This document shows positions 20,296 through 30,744 of a stretch of DNA of 64,000 bases, piece after piece. Source of the DNA: Emiliania huxleyi CCMP1516 (lineage: Eukaryota; Haptophyta; Isochrysidales; Noelaerhabdaceae). The stretch is taken from positions 497,178 to 561,177 of the forward strand of contig NW_005198091.1 in NCBI RefSeq assembly GCF_000372725.1, in the 5' to 3' direction. Numbering within the stretch: the first letter of the stretch is position 1; each line of letters opens with the position of its first letter. The notes beneath the pieces are model-generated. The model saw only the letters and a program-made list of their open reading frames with translations. It was not told the origin of the DNA and did not search any database. The position numbers and the translations under genes are program-made.

Positions 20296-20852
20296 GCTCT
20301 GACCTCGGGGGAGAGGCGCGCGCGCTCTGCCGCGCTCGCCGTCCGTACAGCGTGTACAGCATCAAGGGATCCACATTAGTCACATTACATACATGCACCA
20401 GGTGTTGGTTAGTTACGAGTAGACCTGATTGGCTGATCCTATGTATCCATGCGGAATCGACCCTATCCAGAGATAGCGCGAGATCGCCCGAGATCGCGCG
20501 GCGCGGCCCGAGGCGAGGTGGATGGGTTGGGAGCGAGGGGGCGCAAGTGGTCAGTGCGGTAGATGGTCAGCTCGGGGCGCGTGAGCCGGACTTGTGGGCC
20601 GGACCACCCCAGTCCTTTCTCTGCGTTCTCGCACATGGAGTGCGAGGTATCTCAATTCTCGTCTGTGTCGCCAAACTGTCACTCCCGTCGTCTCCCCTTT
20701 CTCCCGGCCGGGGTGGGGCGCGCGCGGGGGCGGCGGGTGTGCGGGATGTCCGTGGGCCCGAGAGCGATGTGCCATGTCCGCCTTGCGTTTGTTTCATAAC
20801 ATCGAAGGCTAGCTCAAAGAAGAAGAAAAAAGCAACTCCCGAAGCGCTGCCG
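20296..20852. other. Intergenic with inverted fragment of repeat D1
   Basis: Bases 20444-20476 match the core of dispersed repeat D1 in reverse orientation. No gene is seen. The stretch directly upstream of dapF is A-rich (20815-20835). Confidence 0.5.
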
Positions 20853-21791
20853 ATGCTCGTCCCCTGCATCGCTTCTCTTGCCTTCTCGGTGGGCCGTCCT
20901 TCCCCGCGGCAGCATGCGTTCCCATGCGTGCGCATGGCGGCCGAGGAGGTCGCCTTCACAAAGTACCACGGCCTCGGCAACGACTTTGTCCTCGTTGACT
21001 GCCGCGAGCTCGATGCGCCGCCCGTGACGCCAGAGGTCGCGGCGGCCATGTGCGACCGGAACTTCGGCGTGGGGGGCGACGGCGTCATCTTCGCCCTACC
21101 GCCGCAGCAGCCCGAGTCGATGTGCTCCATGCGCATCTACAACTCGGACGGGTCGGAGCCCGAGATGTGCGGCAACGGCATCCGCTGCCTCGCGCGCTTC
21201 TTCGCGTCGCTGCAGAAGGTCGAGCCGACGTACACGATCGATACGCTCGCCGGGCCGATCCGTCCCACCCTGCTGCCCGACGGCGCCGTCAAGGTGGACA
21301 TGGGCGAGCCCATCCTCGACGGCCCGTCGGTGCCGACGACGCTTCCCGTCAACGACGACGGCGTGGTGGTGGCGGCGCCCATCTCGGCGGCGGGCGCGGA
21401 CTTCCGCGCGACGTGCGTGTCGATGGGCAACCCGCACGCCGCCATCTTCGTCGACGACCTCGACGCGCTCGACTTCGAGACGGTCGGGCCCGCGCTCGAG
21501 AGCCACCCGGCCTTCCCGGCTAAGTGCAACATCGAGTTTGTGCAGGTTCTCTCGCGGACGCACCTGCGGATGAAGGTGTGGGAGCGCGGCGCCGGCCCCA
21601 CGCTCGCGTGCGGCACCGGCGCCTGCGCCCTCCTCGTCGCCGCCGTGCTCGAGGGGCGCGCCGAGCGCGCCGCCACCGTGAGCTTGCCGGGCGGAGACCT
21701 CTTCATCGAGTGGCACGAGGGCACAAACCGCATCTCGATGACAGGGCCCGCGCTGCGCGTCTTCGACGGGACCTACAGACCCGAGCAGTGA
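20853..21791 (+). CDS. dapF: Diaminopimelate epimerase, plastid-targeted
   Basis: DapF interconverts LL- and meso-diaminopimelate, the penultimate step of plant-type lysine synthesis. The 312-residue frame has the family hallmarks: KYHGLGNDF near residue 37, MCGNGIRC with catalytic Cys106, and LACGTGAC with the second catalytic Cys253. Between them are GNPHAAIFV and FVQVLSRTHLRMKVWERGAG. The core starts near residue 33, so the first 28 or so residues are a leader. They begin with a short hydrophobic segment (MLVPCIASLAF) with Phe after an SLA-type cleavage site, as in secondary red plastids. A downstream ATG at 20934 would give a leaderless protein. No intron is needed. Confidence 0.95.
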   Translation: MLVPCIASLAFSVGRPSPRQHAFPCVRMAAEEVAFTKYHGLGNDFVLVDCRELDAPPVTPEVAAAMCDRNFGVGGDGVIFALPPQQPESMCSMRIYNSDGSEPEMCGNGIRCLARFFASLQKVEPTYTIDTLAGPIRPTLLPDGAVKVDMGEPILDGPSVPTTLPVNDDGVVVAAPISAAGADFRATCVSMGNPHAAIFVDDLDALDFETVGPALESHPAFPAKCNIEFVQVLSRTHLRMKVWERGAGPTLACGTGACALLVAAVLEGRAERAATVSLPGGDLFIEWHEGTNRISMTGPALRVFDGTYRPEQ

Positions 21792-22246
21792 GGATGCCCC
21801 TCGGGCTGGGCAGCGGGCCGCCCGTCGCAGGCGCGGAGCCGCTCAGTACCTGTCGAAGGCTGTAGTGTATTAAAAAAAACCGCGATCTGCATCATCTCGC
21901 GTGTCACACAACAAGACCTGCGCGCGGCGCGGCGCGGGGCGCGCTTCCTCGTTCCCCTCCACGCCACACCCACACCCCACAGCTGTGCACAGTCTCGCCA
22001 CGTGCGACAAACTGTATGCCACCGCGCAGCGTGCAGCGGCGTGTGTGCCGGATCGTGACTGGAGCTGCGCGCAGCTCCTCTCACACACCGCGTCACACCC
22101 CCGCACACACAAGTCCTCTCTCACACGCGAACCGAAGGCGAACCCCCATCCTCCCGAGAGACCTCCACACACCAGCTCAGCCGGTGGCGAATGGGTGCCC
22201 ACCACCCAGCAATCACCCCCCCTTCCCCACACCGCGCTCGTCCAAG
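21792..22246. other. Intergenic between converging genes
   Basis: No gene is supported. An A-run with TATTAAAAAAAA just after dapF (21866-21880) may belong to 3' end formation. Confidence 0.45.
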
Positions 22247-25200
22247 TCAGTCGAGGCCCATCAGCTTGGTGCGGCTCCAGACCCCCGGTCGTTGGTGCGC
22301 CGCCGCCACGCGACCTCGCCCGCCCTCCTGGCGGTCCCCTTGGCTCGGCGCCATCTGCAGGGTGGGGCGGACCGGCGCCGAGAAGGGGCCGCACTCGGTC
22401 CAAGTCTTTCGCGCGTACCCCTGCAGCTCGGCCCGCACGCGAAACACGTAGATCGACGTCAGCTGCAGGGGATCCGTGGTGTGGAAAGGCTCGATGCACG
22501 TTGCGCGGTCGTCCTCGCTCCAGCTGTCGGCGCCTGCCCGCTTCCACTGCAGCTCGTACTGCACCAACCTCCCCGACAGCTGCGGCGGCGCCCAACTCAC
22601 CGCCACTCGCCCGCCCGCGGTGGGCTTCACCAGCGGGCGCGACGGCAGCTTAGCGGCGGTGAGCGACGGCTTAGTCGGCTCGGAAGGCGCGCTCCACGGT
22701 CCCCAGACCGAATGCGCGGTGGCGGCGGCGCGCACGCGAAACTCGTACGCGACGTGCGTGCGGAGCCCAGCTTTGGTACAACAAGTGACCTTCAGCTGCG
22801 AGCTTGCGGTGGAATCGGACCACGCGATCGCATCGACCTCGCGCCATTGCAAATGGTACTTGCCTGCGTCCGCGGAGTCGGCGGCCAGCCAATCCACGGC
22901 GATGCTAAACCCGTCGATCGCCGCGGCCACGGGCACGCACGGCAGCCGCAGCGACGCCACCGCGCAACGCTCCTGAGCGGCGTCGAGCTCGCTACATGCC
23001 TCGCGCAGTCGCTCCGCGAGTGCCGAGGAGGACGTCGCGACCGACTCCGGCGCGTCGCCCGCCATGGCTGCGTCGTAGAGCTGTCGAAGGTGCCGGACAC
23101 GCTCGCCCGCCTTTTCCACCGCGATGGAGGCTGTGCGGGGAGCGGCGCTCATCTCAGCAGGTGCGGCCGAGGGGTTGTGCGGCACGATAGCCGTGCAGTG
23201 CTCAAAGTCGAAGGCGTCCGCCTCCGACTTGTTCGCCTCGCTAGCACTCAAAGGCGCCGCCTGGTCGCTGCTGAGGCGAATCAGCTCGTGCAGGCTTACT
23301 CTGCCCTGTGCAACCTCTTGCAGCTGCGCCCTCCATCGCTCCTCCATCCTCCGGACCTGGGTTTGCCATCGTGCCTCCACCACGGCCGCCGCCTCGGCCG
23401 CCGCTAGCCTGGTATCCTCCGCCATGCGGGCCGTGACGTCGAGCTTCTCGTGCTCAATATCCTTAAGGCTACGCCCGGTCGCGTGGAGCTGCTGACGCAG
23501 CGTGAGCAGCTGCCGCTCGAGCTCGACGTGGCTGTGGCGATGCTGCGCCTCCGTCTCGTGTATGGCGGCAGCGACCGCGTCCTCGAGGTCGGCAGCATGC
23601 CGCTGCTCTGCCGCCTGCTCGGCCTGGAGCACAGCGAGCCGCACTGCCTCGTCCATAGCCTCCTTCTGCCGCCCCTCGAGTTGTCGTGCGGCGTGCTTGA
23701 CGCCGGCGCCGAGTCGGGTCTGCAGCGCCACCACTCGCGTGTCGTGCTCCACCTCCTGCTGCCGCAGTGCGCGTCGCTTCTCCTGCGCGGCGGTCTCCTC
23801 GGCCTTCTTGAGCGCCTCGTCGACGGCGCGCGCCACCGCGAGCGCCATGCGCTCCTCGGCGGCCTTGACCCGGTCGCGGATGTCGGCGGCGGCGTTGCGC
23901 ATCACCAGCTCGACCTTTGCGTTGGCCTCACGCTCCACGTCGGTCCGCGCCTCCGCCTTGGCTCGCTCGAAGCGCCGCTCCTTCTCCGCCGGGTCGATCT
24001 CTGCCTCGGCCGCAAGGCAGCGCCGCTCGAGCTCATCGAGCCTCTCCGCGTACTCGGCGCGCAGCGTGGCGACCCGCGCCTCCTCCGCCGCCTGCAGCTC
24101 GAGGCGTTGCCGCGCGAGCAGGCTGTCGGACACATCACGAGCGACAGGTGGCGGTGCGCTCGGCTCGCCATCGGGACGGACGGCGGCCTCTGAGGCGCAG
24201 AAGGGGTGCCAGTGGCCCGACGCATCACAGGCTCGGACGCGAAATTGGTACGCGCTGCTCGGGTCGAGGTTCTTCTTGGTGACGGTGGTCATCGGCAGCT
24301 GGCGGCTTGCATCGGTGCATTGCCACGGCGGCTCGCGCCCGACCTCGCGCCACTCGAGGTGGTAGTGGGAGATCTCGAGGCCGCAGCTCGCGTTGTTGAG
24401 CTCCCACTCGACTGTGATGGCGCTGCCGTCCACCGGCTCCACCCGCAGAAAGCGCACCCCGCCCCACTCCCCCGCGACCTGTCCCTCCTCGCTGTCACGC
24501 ACTGCTCGTGTCGGCGGGGCTACGCCCTTCTCCTTGTCTGAGCTGATCGGCTCCGCCGACGACCCCGGAAGGCCTTGGTCGAGACCTGGGAGCTGCGAGA
24601 GCGACTCGGCCAGCTTGATCAGCCGCACCGACGCTTCCGCTCTGTCATCCGTCGCCTCGCCGGCGACCACGTCACTAGCCGCCTCGCAGGCCGCCACAGT
24701 GATGGGCCGGACGACGCCAAAACGGTACGACGCGCGGCCGCGCTCAAGAATCTGAGTGATGAGCCGCTCGCCGAGGTAGCCACCGTCGGTGGCGACGACC
24801 AGGTCGCCCGTGCGGAGCCCCGACGCCTCGGCCGCGCTGCCAGGGTCGACCTCTCCGACTAGGTTGCTATTTGTGAGGAGCAGGCCCATGCCCTCGTCTG
24901 GGCGGGGGACGACCTCTGCATGCAGCATCAGCAGCGGGCTGTCGTGCCCAGCCCACTCTGCCGGGGCGCGCTGCAGCGACTCGGCTACGGCACGCTTGTG
25001 GCACACCATCGCAGCCACGCGCCTGCCCTCCACCTCGCGCCAGCCGGGGTCGCCCGCCACCTCGGGGTTGACTCTCTGAAAGTCAGAGTCGACCAGCCCC
25101 TCCTCCATGACGCCGGCATCGACCAGCAGCGGGATTGTCCCGCATTTCTTCACGCCGCTGTCGCTAATGCCATTTGCCGCACCATCCGCGAGAGTCTCCT

Positions 25201-25534
25201 CCAGAAGGCGTCGCCAGCAGGCTGCCTGAGCCTGCCGCGCTGCCTCACGAGCCGCGGTGAGACGGGCTGCGACGGCCGCACGCTGCTGCAAGGAGTGCTC
25301 GACCTCGATCTCGGCGGCGGCGCGGTCTTCGGCCTGCTGTGCGCGCTCAATGAGGCTCATGGCTCGTTGAAGCTCGGCGTCCTCCCTGCTCAGCTCCTCC
25401 TCCAGGGGTGCGGTGGCGTTTGTGACAGCTGCCTCGGCCTCAGCAATCGCCGCTTCAGCCCGAGCCAGAGCGCCGCCCTTCAGCTGCTGGAGGAGCGCAT
25501 CAAGCTCCTCCCACAGACCCTCGATGGCGGTCAT
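22247..25534 (-). CDS. PDZ, fibronectin type III and coiled-coil scaffold protein
   Basis: One intronless frame of 1095 residues. In order: an N-terminal coiled coil (about 1-110); a PDZ-like domain (about 205-275) with GLLLTNSNLVGEVDPGSAAE and GLRTGDLVV; a first FN3 domain (about 375-460) with YQFRVRACDASGHWHPFC; a long charged coiled coil (about 475-800) rich in Ala, Glu and Arg; and two more FN3-like domains (about 905-990 and 1000-1075) with YEFRVRAAATAHSVWGPWS and YVFRVRAELQGYARKTWTE. Such layouts are typical of cytoskeletal or ciliary scaffolds, but no ortholog is claimed. The last 30 residues are low-complexity and the stop may not be the true end. Confidence 0.85.
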   Translation of the reverse strand: MTAIEGLWEELDALLQQLKGGALARAEAAIAEAEAAVTNATAPLEEELSREDAELQRAMSLIERAQQAEDRAAAEIEVEHSLQQRAAVAARLTAAREAARQAQAACWRRLLEETLADGAANGISDSGVKKCGTIPLLVDAGVMEEGLVDSDFQRVNPEVAGDPGWREVEGRRVAAMVCHKRAVAESLQRAPAEWAGHDSPLLMLHAEVVPRPDEGMGLLLTNSNLVGEVDPGSAAEASGLRTGDLVVATDGGYLGERLITQILERGRASYRFGVVRPITVAACEAASDVVAGEATDDRAEASVRLIKLAESLSQLPGLDQGLPGSSAEPISSDKEKGVAPPTRAVRDSEEGQVAGEWGGVRFLRVEPVDGSAITVEWELNNASCGLEISHYHLEWREVGREPPWQCTDASRQLPMTTVTKKNLDPSSAYQFRVRACDASGHWHPFCASEAAVRPDGEPSAPPPVARDVSDSLLARQRLELQAAEEARVATLRAEYAERLDELERRCLAAEAEIDPAEKERRFERAKAEARTDVEREANAKVELVMRNAAADIRDRVKAAEERMALAVARAVDEALKKAEETAAQEKRRALRQQEVEHDTRVVALQTRLGAGVKHAARQLEGRQKEAMDEAVRLAVLQAEQAAEQRHAADLEDAVAAAIHETEAQHRHSHVELERQLLTLRQQLHATGRSLKDIEHEKLDVTARMAEDTRLAAAEAAAVVEARWQTQVRRMEERWRAQLQEVAQGRVSLHELIRLSSDQAAPLSASEANKSEADAFDFEHCTAIVPHNPSAAPAEMSAAPRTASIAVEKAGERVRHLRQLYDAAMAGDAPESVATSSSALAERLREACSELDAAQERCAVASLRLPCVPVAAAIDGFSIAVDWLAADSADAGKYHLQWREVDAIAWSDSTASSQLKVTCCTKAGLRTHVAYEFRVRAAATAHSVWGPWSAPSEPTKPSLTAAKLPSRPLVKPTAGGRVAVSWAPPQLSGRLVQYELQWKRAGADSWSEDDRATCIEPFHTTDPLQLTSIYVFRVRAELQGYARKTWTECGPFSAPVRPTLQMAPSQGDRQEGGRGRVAAAHQRPGVWSRTKLMGLD

Positions 25535-25752
25535 GAGAGCGAGAAGCAGAGATCCGAGGCCAGGGGGGCGTGGGGCTCCCGCCGTATCGGGCGCCCGCCG
25601 TCCACAAGGTTGCCGGCGTCGCGTCGATCAACGCGGATTCTTTGTTTTCGGAAGGAAAGTCCCCCGCCCCCCCCCCCACCACCACCCAAACGCGGCGCGC
25701 GGTCATTTTCTCCCGCCGTTTCGCCATGCGGTTACACCTTTGCGCGGTTGAC

Positions 25753-27173
25753 ATGATGTCGAGGACACTGCTGCTGCTTGTGGGCAGCCCCTGCGCAGCA
25801 TGGACAGGATCGTGGACTATCAGCAGTTGGGCGAACGACGTGTCGGACTGCTCCGGCTCCCCTGAATACACTCCCCTCGTGATCACCGCCGCAACTTCAA
25901 TGGGAACGGACGCGAACGGCGGTATCCAGGCTTGTCTCACTCAAGCGACAGGGGAGTCCTTCAAGCAGACGCTCTCGTGTGCCATCAACGGCGATATTCT
26001 CTGGCAAGCACAAGGGGAGTGCGACTCGACATGTTCCAGCTGCACCGGCGGACTCCAGACGACGTGCAACCAGCTCCTCTGCCCTTGCCTGCATCGCGCA
26101 GCCCGCACCCGACTTCGGACAGCAGTCCGACGACGCGACCCCACGACCGCAGGCGACTGAACTCGTTCACCTTCAACGACCGCTGCTTTCCCACCACAGT
26201 TACGGATACCGCATCCTGCGCGTCTGGCTGTGCGCGATCGGCTAGTTTTTCTCCTATCACCACCACGTCAGGCGACATGCTTTCTCTCCTCACGACCTGC
26301 GGCACACCTCCCGATTGGACGGGCTCGTTCAAGACCGAGAACTACAAGGGAAACTCATGCGCCGCCCCGACTCTGTTCGGCACCGCCACTGTCACCCATA
26401 TGTGGGACATGCCATCCGAAGCGAACTGCGTCTGCCTCTATGGGGACTCCACCGAAGGGTTGGAAACTTCCACCTACTTTATCAAGCAGTGTACCGTGTG
26501 CGGAGGGGCAACCTCGTCGGTATGGTCGAGCGATTGCGATCGCAACTGCGCAAACTGCCAGCGACCGTCGTATTCCACCACCCAGCCCACTTTGTTCCCG
26601 TCGAGTCCCGGGAGCTGCGAGCCGATCACCTGGACCAGTGCCACCGTACCAGATGCATCGTCCTGCGCGTTTGGCTGTTCGTATTCTCGATTGATCGGTC
26701 AACCGGGTCAACCCCAAGTCACCACAACCTCTGGCAGCTTTATCTATCCTACTTGCAACCCGCCGCCTGCGCAGCCACCCCCGCCACCCCCCACCCCGCC
26801 CCCGCCGCCTCCGCCCGCGCCGCCCGCGCCGCCACCCCCCGAGTCGTTGATGTGCGCCACTTCTCGCGCCTACGCCTTGGCGGGCAACCCCTTGGCGAGC
26901 CGGGACGCCATGTGCCTGCTGTGGGTTGATGCGGGCTACACTTGCTCATCGACTTGGGCCGACGGGTGCTCGCAGGACCACCCGCTCGGCGCCGAATACA
27001 ACTCGTTTTTGGTTCTGAACGAAGGCTGCTCGCAGTGCGAAGAGTCAACACTCCCTCTCGGCGCCATCATTGGCGGCGCGGCTGGTGGCGCCGCCGTCTT
27101 GGTCTTGCTGCTCGCCGTGGGGCTCTGCGTCTGCATGAGCAGGAAGAAAGCGCCGACGGCGCCGGCGAAGTAG
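25753..27173 (+). CDS. Type I membrane protein with repeated Cys-rich ectodomains
   Basis: Two exons, 25753-26090 and 26153-27173, with a 62-bp GC-AG intron and phase 2, give 452 residues. A signal peptide (MMSRTLLLLVGSPCAAW) is followed by two related Cys-rich units. Unit 1 has CDSTCSSC, later SCASGC and TTTSGD. Unit 2 has CDRNCANC, later SCAFGCSYS and TTTSGS. A Pro-rich spacer and another Cys-containing module (CLLWVDAGYTCSSTWADGC) precede a transmembrane helix (LGAIIGGAAGGAAVLVLLLA). A short basic tail ends the protein (SRKKAPTAPAK). The layout suggests a surface receptor or adhesin; no named family is recognised. Confidence 0.8.
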
Positions 27174-27606
27174 AGGTCGAGACGCTGCAATCCGACGGTG
27201 CCGAGTGAAGCATTTTGTGGTTCACGCCTCTCTTCACCGTCGTTCTGACTCTGCTTTGCGCCACTCGACCACGGGCGAGGAGGGTGCATGTCCCCAATCA
27301 TGGCTACTGCACGGCGCATTCGTTGAGATGAAGTCGGCGTTCAGTACACGTACAGACACACCCCAAATGTTGTACAGCACAACGAGACGACATTGGCTCC
27401 GCACATATACAACTCACGTATTGACCTAAATGAATAACGAGCAAAAACGGTCGAAAAAAATGCGCGCCGAACAACTCTTTGTGTCGAGATCGAGATGGAA
27501 AGCCGGGCGGGGACCGGGAGCGGGGAACACGCGTGTCATCTCGTGTGTGTCATTTTATCTCACATTTGCGACACAAGAATATGGCATGCGCTATATTCTC
27601 CTCACT
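27174..27606. other. Intergenic between converging genes
   Basis: Lower GC than the surroundings; no gene, repeat or RNA was recognised. Confidence 0.4.
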
Positions 27607-28530
27607 TCAGTCGCCCCTGCGTGCCCCTCCCTCCCGCTGCCGCAGCCTCTCGCAGTGCTCGCCAAAGAGCCTCTTGCGCTCGCGTGGGTCGAGGCCGCCC
27701 GTCACCTGATGCCGCCGTAGCACCTCCTCCGCCTCCGCCCAGTGCACGCCCTCGAGGAGGGCGGAGGTGGGATAGGTAGCCTCGAGGAGCTCCAGAAAAG
27801 CGTCCACGAACCACAAATCGATCCGCTCCTTGAGGCACGACGTGAGCGCCGCGCAGCCCAGCACAGCGCACGCGAGGAACTGCTCCCACTGCGCTGCGTC
27901 CGACGGCGCAACGCTCGGCAGCTCGGTCAGAGCTGCTGCCGCCGTGTAGTGCCTGGCGACCAGGTCTCTCAGCTCCTCGTCCAGCGCCTCCATACGGTCG
28001 GCGCCCTCGAAGGCGAGGAAGTCGGTCAGGCAGAGCACGCGCGCCTCGGCCGCCTCCACCTCGGCCGCGTCGGCGCCCGCCTCCACCTGGTCGCGCGCGA
28101 GCGCCCTCACCTGCTCCAGCACCGTGTAGTCGACGCACACCACCACGTCGTATGCGGACAAATCGTCCGCCTCGAGCGTCGCCGCGCGGGCCGCCAGCCG
28201 GCCGCGGCAAAGGCCAAACGCAGAGGCAGACGCGAGGAGCGAAGGCGGCGGCGCGTCGCCGTCGGCGACGTTGTTCTTCGTCGAGACGGCGTGCGGATAG
28301 ATCCACCATCCGGCGTCGGCCCAAATGGCGACGCGCTCGAGCAGAGCCTCGCATGTGCGAGCGCGCGAACCGTCGTCGTCGACGAAGAGGACCTAGGAGG
28401 TTGGGGACGCCGATCTTCCTGGAAGTGCAGGGAAGGTTCTGCGAGCGAGGAGGACCTGCGCGTGGTAGCGCGAGGCGTCGAAGGAGGAGGCGAAGCGGCC
28501 GAGACGCGAGAGGCGCCACGACCGAACCAT
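27607..28530 (-). CDS. Low-molecular-weight phosphatase-like domain, probably inactive, possibly fused upstream
   Basis: Exons to 28456 and 28392-27607 join at phase 0 over a 63-bp GT-AG intron. From the internal Met at 28530 the product is 286 residues. The fold assignment rests on VLFVDDDGSRARTCEALLER at the position of the LMW-PTP P-loop and on LEADDLSAYDVVVCVDYTVL, matching the second conserved block of that family. The loop has no Cys at the expected places, so phosphatase activity is unlikely. The frame runs without a stop into the alpha/beta hydrolase on its 5' side through a poly-Ser linker, so this may be the C-terminal half of one 670-residue protein. The Met at 28530 may only be internal. 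Confidence 0.6.
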
Positions 28531-29753
28531 CGCCGCGGGAGACGAGGACGAGGACGAGGAGGAGGAGGAGGAGGAGGAGAGGCCGCCGCGCAGCTCGAGG
28601 AGGCGCGAGGAGCCGAGCGCGGAGGAGGGCCGGCCCGACGCGAGGAAAGCGGCACCCGTCGCAGCGATCGCCGCGTGCAGCTCAAGCGGGTCGCTCGGCC
28701 CCGCGGCGGGGATGACGGCCGACAGCGGCCGCATCACCCACCGGGGCGCCCACAGAGCCGCGTCGACAAAGTTACCGTGAAAGCCTCCGACGGTGTGCAA
28801 GGTCGTTCCGCACCGCACCCCGGCGCGATCGTACTCGTCGCTCACGTACGAGAGAGTGGGCACGCCGCCGCCGCGGCCGCCTCCGGCGGCGGCGCCGATG
28901 CCACCGTTCATGCCGAGGGCGGGGTCGTGGAGGAGCAGGCCGGACACCCGGACAGGCGAGCCCGCGGCGAGCGAGGAGGCGAGGAGAGCGGCCGGGCCGC
29001 CGTACGAGTGGCCGCCTAGACGCCGAGATCGGACGAGATTAGTCGAGACCAGCCGTCAGGCCCCGGCCCGCCGCACGAGTGGCCGCCGAGAAAGGTGCCC
29101 GCGCCGTCGCTAGAGATGGGGAGGCCTTCGCCGAGCGCACCCGGCACCGCTGCTGCGAGGAGCTCCTCAGCTCGTCGCCGGATCTGCGCTGCGCGGGAGA
29201 GCTTGGTCGGGGCGAAGGCGAGGTCGGAGCCGTCGGCGAGCCTCGTGAAGGACGCAGTTCCGTCGGTGTGCTCGACGGCGGCCACGACAACGCCGTGCGA
29301 CGCAAGTTGCCGCATCAAGTACGAGCCCATGTCCATGTTGCCGCCAAATCCATGCGAATAGATCAGCAGTGGTAGCGGGCGATCGGGATGGACAGGCGGC
29401 GCGCCGAGCCAGCAGCCGGAGTGCGCGTTCGCCAGGTGAGCGAGCAGAAAGGAAAGGCCGAGCTGACGGAAGCCAACGAGACCTGCCATTCCATCCGAGG
29501 TTGCCCTCCCGTCAGTGCAGTACGGCGCCTCTTCCAACCTCGGGCTGCTGTCGGGCAGAGCAGCCGGATAGAAGGTCTTGACACGCGCGGAGCCCGCCCT
29601 GCTGTATCTGACTCCGACCTCTTTGAATGGACCCGTGAGTGGCGGAAGCCGCGGCTGATTGATGACCGCCACCGCCGCGCCCGCTCGGAAGCTTCCCGCA
29701 GCAGCGGCCGTAGTGAGCACGCCGCGGATGAGGTCAGAGCGGGTGGGCGACAT
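28393..29753 (-). CDS. Platelet-activating-factor-acetylhydrolase-like alpha/beta hydrolase
   Basis: Exon 1 is 29753-29087 and exon 2 starts at 29015, joined by a 71-bp GC-AG intron at phase 1. The family signs are an oxyanion motif (YSHGFGGNMD, about residue 134), a nucleophile elbow GGHSYGG with Ser226, a candidate acid in LLLHDPA (Asp253), and a catalytic His in GGFHGNFVD (His302). PAF-AH-like enzymes cleave short or oxidised acyl chains from lipids; the substrate here is unknown. The intron falls exactly in the nucleophile motif and its start copies the exon that follows. If the fusion with the phosphatase-like domain is not real, the frame stops at 28393; otherwise it continues from 28456 to 28392. 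Confidence 0.8.
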
Positions 29754-29860
29754 ATACACACGTGTATCGACAACTGTGTTCGAGAAATTTTTTCCCGCAT
29801 GGAAATATTTTTTATAAGAGGATCCCATTGCACGCTCCTCATTACACGCGGTGGCCACGA

Positions 29861-30658
29861 TCACTGCCACCCTCGGCGCTGCATCGCCACCCTCGCGAGC
29901 TCGACCATCGGGTCGCTCCTCCCGCCGCCGCGCGCATAGTCGGTGTCGACGGCCTCACGCATCCGCGCCTCGGCCGCCGCCTGGTCGCCGAGGCTCTCGT
30001 GGTAGAGCGAGAGGTAGAGCGCCGCGTAGAAGCGAGAGCCAACGTCGCCGTCGCGCGCGATGGCCGCGAGCTCCCGCTCCTCCGCCTCGCCGCCCGACAG
30101 GAAGAGCTGCTGCACCGCCCGCATCACCGGCCGCCGGTCGGTCCCCACCTTCAAGGCGGACTTGCGGGCCGCCTCCAGGCTGCCGCCCTGCTGGCGCGCC
30201 AGGCAGAGGAGGTGCCAGATCTGCTCCTCCGTGTCGTTCGGGTTGACGGCCACGTCCGCCGCAAATTGTTCGGCGCCGTCGGCAAAGCGGTCCGCATAGT
30301 AGAGGGAGAGGCCGCGCTGCCAGAGGTACGGCTTCGAGGCGGGGTTCGCTTCGATCATCTTGTCGTACAGCGCGATGCTCTCGCCCACGCGGTTGGCAGC
30401 GAAGGCGGCCATGCCGTCGCGGACCAAAGAGGCAGAGGCTGGCTGCGGCGCGACGGCCGAGGCGAGCACCAGTGGTGTGGTCAGCACCGCTCGGCGACGG
30501 AGCGTCGGCGGGCACCGTTGGTCCCCTCGCGATGGCGGCGTCGTAGAGCTTTTGCAGCTCGGCCCCGGCCTCACGGCTCCTCCGCCCAACGCAGCAGAAA
30601 TCGGCGGGGGGAGGAGGGCGGCAAGTATCGAGAGTGCGGTGGCGGCGGCAGCTTGCAT
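29861..30658 (-). CDS. Thylakoid-lumen TPR protein
   Basis: A frame of 265 residues from an internal Met (MQAAAATALS), which leaves a signal peptide (LSILAALLPPPISA). A basic stretch and then RRRAVLTTPLVLASAVAPQP with an ASA|S-type site follow, that is, a tripartite leader like that of the PsbQ-like gene. The mature part has TPR-type helices: GESIALYDKMIEANPASKPY, YYADRFADGAEQFAADVAVN, IWHLLCLARQQGGS, and AALYLSLYHESLGDQAAAEA. Lumenal TPR proteins usually help assemble photosynthetic complexes; that role is inferred. The part between leader and RRR is Pro/Ser-rich and could hide a short intron. Confidence 0.7.
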   Translation of the reverse strand: MQAAAATALSILAALLPPPISAALGGGAVRPGPSCKSSTTPPSRGDQRCPPTLRRRAVLTTPLVLASAVAPQPASASLVRDGMAAFAANRVGESIALYDKMIEANPASKPYLWQRGLSLYYADRFADGAEQFAADVAVNPNDTEEQIWHLLCLARQQGGSLEAARKSALKVGTDRRPVMRAVQQLFLSGGEAEERELAAIARDGDVGSRFYAALYLSLYHESLGDQAAAEARMREAVDTDYARGGGRSDPMVELARVAMQRRGWQ

Positions 30659-30744
30659 CGGCCGGCAGAGTTTCGATCCGTGCTCGATCCGGGCGGGCGA
30701 GTAGATACCGGGTAGAGTCGCACGCTTGGAGCAGAGCCCTGGCT

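Noticed and set aside
19662..20852. Extension of the DapF frame 400 codons upstream
   Set aside because: This part is an out-of-frame shadow of the secreted protein gene plus intergenic DNA; DapF family length fits a start at 20853.
22016..24365. Plus-strand frames of 250-460 codons
   Set aside because: They lie opposite the PDZ/FN3 scaffold, whose minus frame has clear domains.
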